DNA of 9,723 nt from JARDZI01 sp041639705 (GTDB lineage Bacteria > Bacillota > Clostridia > Clostridiales > Caloramatoraceae): NCBI GenBank assembly GCA_041639705.1, contig JBEQBT010000120.1, positions 1 to 9,723 of the forward strand, given 5' to 3'. The notes below the pieces were generated by a model that saw only the letters and a program-made list of their open reading frames with translations, was not told the origin of the DNA and did not search any database. This document shows positions 6,832-9,723 of the stretch, piece after piece. The translations under genes were made by a program, and so were the position numbers. Position 1 is the stretch's first letter. Every line of letters starts with the position of its first letter.

Positions 6832-7419
6832 TCACTTAATCTTTTTAGTGATTACTTCGTCTATTAAGCCATATGCCTTAGCCTCATCTGCAGACATAAA
6901 ATTATCTCTTTCAGTATCTCTTTCGACTTTTTCTAATGGCTGACCTGTTCTCTCACTTAAGATTTCATTTATTTTTTTCCTAGTTTTTATAATACGCTCT
7001 GCATGAATAGCAATATCAGTTGCCTGACCCTGGGTCCCGCCTGAAGGCTGATGTATCATTATTTCACTATTGGGGAGAGCAAATCTCTTTCCCTTTGCTC
7101 CTGCAGCAAGAAGGAATGCTCCCATGGATGCTGCCATACCTACGCAAATAGTAGAAACATCAGGTTTAATATATTGCATTGTATCATATATTGCAAATCC
7201 TGAAGTAATAGACCCGCCAGGGCTGTTAATGTATAAATATATGTCCTTGTCTGGATCTTCAGCTTCTAGAAATAGTAATTGTGCTACTACTAAACTAGCT
7301 GTAACATCATTTACTTCATCTCCAAGAAATACAATTCTCTCTTTTAATAATCTTGAATAAATATCGTAGGATCTTTCACCTCTACTGGTTTGTTCAATAA
7401 CCATAGGAACTAAACTCAT
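6832..7419 (-). CDS. clpP: ATP-dependent Clp protease proteolytic subunit ClpP
   Basis: This is a 195-aa serine peptidase that forms the 14-mer chamber of ClpXP and related Clp proteases. Counted from the chosen start, the catalytic triad is Ser98 (GMAASMG), His123 (MIHQPSGG) and Asp172 (RDNFMS), the standard positions. The frame is open 5 codons further, to an ATG at 7432-7434 (MGGIR). That ATG overlaps the GGGAGGG sequence (7426-7432), which is an ideal Shine-Dalgarno site for the inner ATG at 7417-7419. The inner start also gives the conserved N-terminus MSLVPMVIEQTSRGERSYD, so it is preferred. The tig-clpP gap of 92 nt has no terminator, so expression from the tig promoter is likely. An extra promoter in the AT-rich gap cannot be excluded. 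Confidence 0.97.
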   Translation of the reverse strand: MSLVPMVIEQTSRGERSYDIYSRLLKERIVFLGDEVNDVTASLVVAQLLFLEAEDPDKDIYLYINSPGGSITSGFAIYDTMQYIKPDVSTICVGMAASMGAFLLAAGAKGKRFALPNSEIMIHQPSGGTQGQATDIAIHAERIIKTRKKINEILSERTGQPLEKVERDTERDNFMSADEAKAYGLIDEVITKKIK

Positions 7420-7425
7420 CCTTAT

Positions 7426-7432
7426 CCCTCCC
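7426..7432 (-). promoter_or_regulatory. clpP ribosome binding site that decides the start
   Basis: GGGAGGG lies 6 nt before the ATG at 7417-7419. It overlaps the upstream in-frame ATG (7432-7434), which has no comparable site of its own. This favours a 195-aa ClpP over the 200-aa reading. Confidence 0.8.
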
Positions 7433-7511
7433 ATTTGTATAATATTAGTTTTTCAATATATTTTCTTTTATTCTGATAATTATAATATTCAATTAATTTA
7501 TAAGGATTGAT

Positions 7512-8804
7512 TTATTCAACTATCACACTTGAATTAACCAAAAAATCAATAACCTTATTATTAGCAAGTTCTTCTTTAATTATTTCTCCTTGAGTATTTA
7601 ATATACTCTCCTTCATCTTTTGTGTATCCTTTGTGCCATACATTGCAGCTAATTCATCTGCTCTCCTTTCAACTTCTTCATCAGTAGCTGTTATGTTCTC
7701 AGCTTTTGCTATTGCCTCTAAAACAAGGTTGGTTTTTACTCTTGTTTTAGCCATATCTTTAAAGTCATTTTTTATAGCATCCACTGTTATTCCCATCATT
7801 TCTGTATATTTTTGAATATCCATTCCCTGATATTTTAGTCTATAGTCTAAATCCTTCACCATATATTCAACTTCTCTATCAACCATAACTTCAGGTATTT
7901 CAATCTCTGAGGCATCAACAACCTTTGTAACTACCTGGTTTTCAAAATCTTTCTTTGCCTTCTTGCTATTATTTTCTTCCTGTTTAGATTTAATGTCTGC
8001 CTTTAATTCTTCAAGCGTATCAAATTCTGATACATCCTTTGCTAATTCATCATCTAATTCTGGAAGTTCCTTTGTCTTTATTTCCTTTACAGTTACCTTG
8101 AATATTGCTGACTTACCCTTTAAATCTTCAGCACCATAGTCTTCAGGGAAATTGACATTTACATCTTTACTTTCTCCAACCTTTGCCCCAATAAGCTGTT
8201 CCTCAAAACCCGGAATAAATGTTCCAGAACCTATTGTTAATTCATAATTTTCACCTTTACCACCCTCAAATGGAACCTCATCAACAAAGCCTTCAAAATC
8301 GATAACAGCTATATTACCATTTTCAATTACTCCATCTTCAACATTTATAATTCTTCCATTTTTCTCTCTCATGGAGTTAAGTTCCCCATTAACATCCTCA
8401 TCGGTTACTGGGTATTCAACCTTATTTACTTCTACTTCCATATATTGTCCAAGTTTTACCTCTGGCTTTACTGTCACCTTGGCTGTATATATAAAATCAA
8501 CATCCTTGCCAATCTGAACTACATCTATGTTGGGATAGTCTACAGGTAATAACTCATTCTCCTTTACTGCTACTGGGTATGTTTCATCACAAACAAGTTC
8601 AATAGCATCCTCATAGAATACACCTTCTCCATATTGTTTCTCAATCATTGCCATTGGTGCTTTGCCTTTTCTAAATCCAGGTATATTAAATTTACCTACA
8701 TTTTTTACATATGATTTTTTTAGAGCCTCTCTAAACTTTTCATTTGGAACATTAATTTCCAAATTAACAACACTACCTTCTACTCTTTCAACCTTAGTAT
8801 TCAT
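7512..8804 (-). CDS. tig: Trigger factor, ribosome-associated chaperone and peptidyl-prolyl isomerase
   Basis: This is a 430-aa chaperone that binds near the ribosomal exit tunnel and shields nascent chains. The N-terminal ribosome-binding domain (about 1-115) contains the signature GFRKGKAP (43-50). A central FKBP-type PPIase domain (about 150-245) follows, with IDFEGFVDEVPFEGG and SGTFIPGFE (193-201). The helical, charged C-terminal chaperone arms (about 250-430) end in VNSSVIVE. Length and domain order are normal. The ATG at 8802-8804 is preceded by AGGAGGAG about 10 nt upstream. A candidate promoter lies about 110 nt upstream. It is the first gene of the tig-clpP-clpX group, an arrangement widespread in bacteria that puts a folding chaperone next to the ClpXP protease. 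Confidence 0.98.
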   Translation of the reverse strand: MNTKVERVEGSVVNLEINVPNEKFREALKKSYVKNVGKFNIPGFRKGKAPMAMIEKQYGEGVFYEDAIELVCDETYPVAVKENELLPVDYPNIDVVQIGKDVDFIYTAKVTVKPEVKLGQYMEVEVNKVEYPVTDEDVNGELNSMREKNGRIINVEDGVIENGNIAVIDFEGFVDEVPFEGGKGENYELTIGSGTFIPGFEEQLIGAKVGESKDVNVNFPEDYGAEDLKGKSAIFKVTVKEIKTKELPELDDELAKDVSEFDTLEELKADIKSKQEENNSKKAKKDFENQVVTKVVDASEIEIPEVMVDREVEYMVKDLDYRLKYQGMDIQKYTEMMGITVDAIKNDFKDMAKTRVKTNLVLEAIAKAENITATDEEVERRADELAAMYGTKDTQKMKESILNTQGEIIKEELANNKVIDFLVNSSVIVE

Positions 8805-8912
8805 TATTCTTTTCTCCTCCTAATGCTTTCTAATAGAAATAAAATATATGTGATAAATCCCTTTTATACTGCTTTTCAAGGTATAGTACATGGGAATATT
8901 AATACCATTGTA

Positions 8913-8941
8913 ATAATATCATACAGTTATTATATATTCAA
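8913..8941 (-). promoter_or_regulatory. Candidate promoter for tig-clpP-clpX
   Basis: Minus-strand TTGAAT (8936-8941) and TATTAT (8913-8918) are 17 nt apart, with a TG just before the -10 box (extended -10). The start site would be near 8906, giving a leader of about 100 nt with no visible riboswitch. A second, weaker possibility is TTGAAA, 17 nt, TTATCA closer to the gene. No CIRCE or CtsR site is seen here. Confidence 0.55.
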
Positions 8942-8950
8942 GACCCAGCA

Positions 8951-9298
8951 TTATTGCGCACAAATTTTGTTATGAATTTCAGAAAATTTTGCAATAACTT
9001 TTTCATCTGGTCTTTTTAACAGCTCTTTATTTGAAAGTTCTTCAATATCCGCACAATTTAGTAAGCTCTTATCATAATGCTTTGAAGCATTAAATACCCT
9101 GAAACCAGTAAAATTATTTTTATTATCAAATAAATCAATCATATCAAGTATTAGACTTGCTGCTTCGTCCATTTCATAATTTCTTTCCTGGTATTTTACA
9201 TTAGGATTATCGACTGAACTCTTTTCTAAAATTTCATCAGAATCAAAATAAATACTAACTACATCATTTTCTTTATCATAGGTCACTCTCAAGGTCAT
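8951..9298 (-). CDS. DUF2283-like small protein of unknown function
   Basis: This is a 115-aa soluble acidic protein with no signal peptide or membrane segment. The start RVTYDKENDVVSIYFDSDE (about 4-22) and the later GFRVFNAS (about 64-71) match the layout of DUF2283, whose members begin with a YDxExDxxYI-like strand and end in a GIEILNAS-like strand. DUF2283 has no established function. About 40 residues follow the domain and look helical (NKELLKRPDEKVIAKFSEIH). The start is uncertain. AAGGAG lies only 2 nt before the ATG at 9298 but 8 nt before an in-frame TTG at 9292. The TTG would give MRVTYDKE, closer to typical family starts. A candidate promoter is just upstream. No clear terminator follows, and the tig promoter begins right at the stop, so some read-through into tig is possible. 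Confidence 0.75.
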   Translation of the reverse strand: MTLRVTYDKENDVVSIYFDSDEILEKSSVDNPNVKYQERNYEMDEAASLILDMIDLFDNKNNFTGFRVFNASKHYDKSLLNCADIEELSNKELLKRPDEKVIAKFSEIHNKICAQ

Positions 9299-9327
9299 AG
9301 CTCCTTTCAGAAAACATTATTACTTAA

Positions 9328-9356
9328 ATTATAACCCTATTCATATTATTTTTAAA
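9328..9356 (-). promoter_or_regulatory. Candidate promoter for the DUF2283-like gene
   Basis: Minus-strand TTTAAA (9351-9356) and a perfect TATAAT (9328-9333) are 17 nt apart in the 67-nt gap after the MBL gene. The start site would lie about 23 nt before the ATG. The -35 is weak, and read-through from the upstream gene is also possible because no terminator is visible between them. Confidence 0.45.
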
Positions 9357-9365
9357 CATAATTGA

Positions 9366-9723
9366 TTATTTATTTAAAAAATAGTTTAACTCTTTCCCAT
9401 CAGAATTGAATGTTATTGTTCCATTTAAATCAGTTCGCAAAGTTTTTATCTTCAAACTATTAAGTAGGGATATTGTTTCTTTATGGGGGTGATTATAATC
9501 ATTTCCTACTCCACTGGATATTACTGCATAGGCAGGATTAACAGCCTGGATAAACTTTTTTGATGAAGATGATGAACTCCCATGATGACCTATTTTTATT
9601 ACATTGGCATTTACGTCTGCTCCACTTTTAAGTATTTCCCCCTCAGATAATTTTTCTGCATCTCCCATTAGGAGAAAGGAGGTTTCACCATAGCTAACTT
9701 TTAAAACACCACTATAATTATTC
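9366..9723 (-). CDS. ComEC/Rec2-like metallo-beta-lactamase-fold protein, C-terminal part (runs off right edge)
   Basis: The frame is open from the window edge (first full codon at 9722) to TAA at 9366-9368, so 119 residues are visible and the start lies outside. An internal ATG at 9666-9668 is not the start, because clear family sequence continues upstream of it (NNYSGVLKVSYGETSFLL). Visible MBL motifs are MGDAEK, with a metal-binding Asp, and KIGHHGSS, with a metal-binding His. The following NPAYAVISSG and NHPHKET segment is characteristic of the hydrolase domain found at the C-terminus of ComEC and in free-standing secreted or lipoprotein relatives. A poly-Ser run (SSSSSS) after GHHG is a minor variant. 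Whether it belongs to a full ComEC DNA-uptake channel or a stand-alone hydrolase cannot be told from this end. The normal domain ending NYFLNK is present. Confidence 0.88.
   Translation of the reverse strand, partial: NNYSGVLKVSYGETSFLLMGDAEKLSEGEILKSGADVNANVIKIGHHGSSSSSSKKFIQAVNPAYAVISSGVGNDYNHPHKETISLLNSLKIKTLRTDLNGTITFNSDGKELNYFLNK

Noticed and set aside
8805..8906. Possible riboswitch in the roughly 100-nt tig leader
   Set aside because: Only a 5-bp GGTAT/ATACC pairing was found. There is no conserved riboswitch core and no terminator.
9666..9668. ATG as start of a short 100-aa MBL protein
   Set aside because: The frame stays open upstream to the window edge with recognisable ComEC-type MBL sequence, and no ribosome binding site is correctly placed, so this is an internal methionine of a truncated-by-window gene.
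1..9723. CRISPR array, tRNA or rRNA genes, phage genes
   Set aside because: No regularly spaced direct repeats, no tRNA cloverleaf or rRNA sequence, and no phage-type genes were seen.

Overview
The window is a low-GC stretch that reads as part of the chromosome of a Clostridium-like Firmicute. The evidence is AT-rich codon use, strong purine-rich Shine-Dalgarno sites, protein sequences of clostridial type, and the gene order tig-clpP-clpX-lonB-lonA-engB, which is common in Clostridia. Every supported gene lies on the minus strand, so transcription runs from right (high coordinates) to left. No species can be named from this sequence.

Right end (8951-9723): the C-terminal part of a ComEC/Rec2-like metallo-beta-lactamase-fold protein enters from the window edge. 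It is followed by a small DUF2283-like protein of unknown role with its own candidate promoter. Centre right (5461-8941): trigger factor (tig), the peptidase ClpP and its unfoldase ClpX follow a candidate promoter at 8913-8941. They end at a strong terminator directly after clpX (5461-5494).

Centre (3537-5503): the clpX-lonB gap holds that terminator, a dispersed 63-bp palindromic repeat (5359-5421), and a lonB control region whose 36-nt imperfect palindrome reaches into the ribosome binding site. lonB encodes a membrane-anchored Lon-type protease and ends in a terminator whose stem overlaps its stop codon. Centre left (386-3455): lonA (soluble Lon protease) has a near-consensus sigma-A-type promoter, with a perfect 13-bp inverted repeat centred on its -35 box. 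lonA overlaps engB (ribosome-assembly GTPase) by 4 bp, so the two are probably one translationally coupled operon.

Left end (1-370): after engB comes a terminator-like hairpin, then a set of three short hairpins (about 203-302) that resembles the non-coding right end / omega-RNA region of an IS200/IS605-family element without any transposase or tnpB gene. The start of an unidentified membrane protein then runs off the window, with a candidate promoter at the edge of that remnant.

Functionally this is a proteostasis cluster: a ribosome-bound chaperone, the two-part ClpXP protease, two different Lon proteases and a 50S-assembly GTPase. The coding content is ordinary housekeeping and I see no new multi-gene system. 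The second-look items are in the non-coding DNA: the palindromes at the two lon promoters, the orphan IS605-like structured RNA region and the REP/MITE-like repeat.
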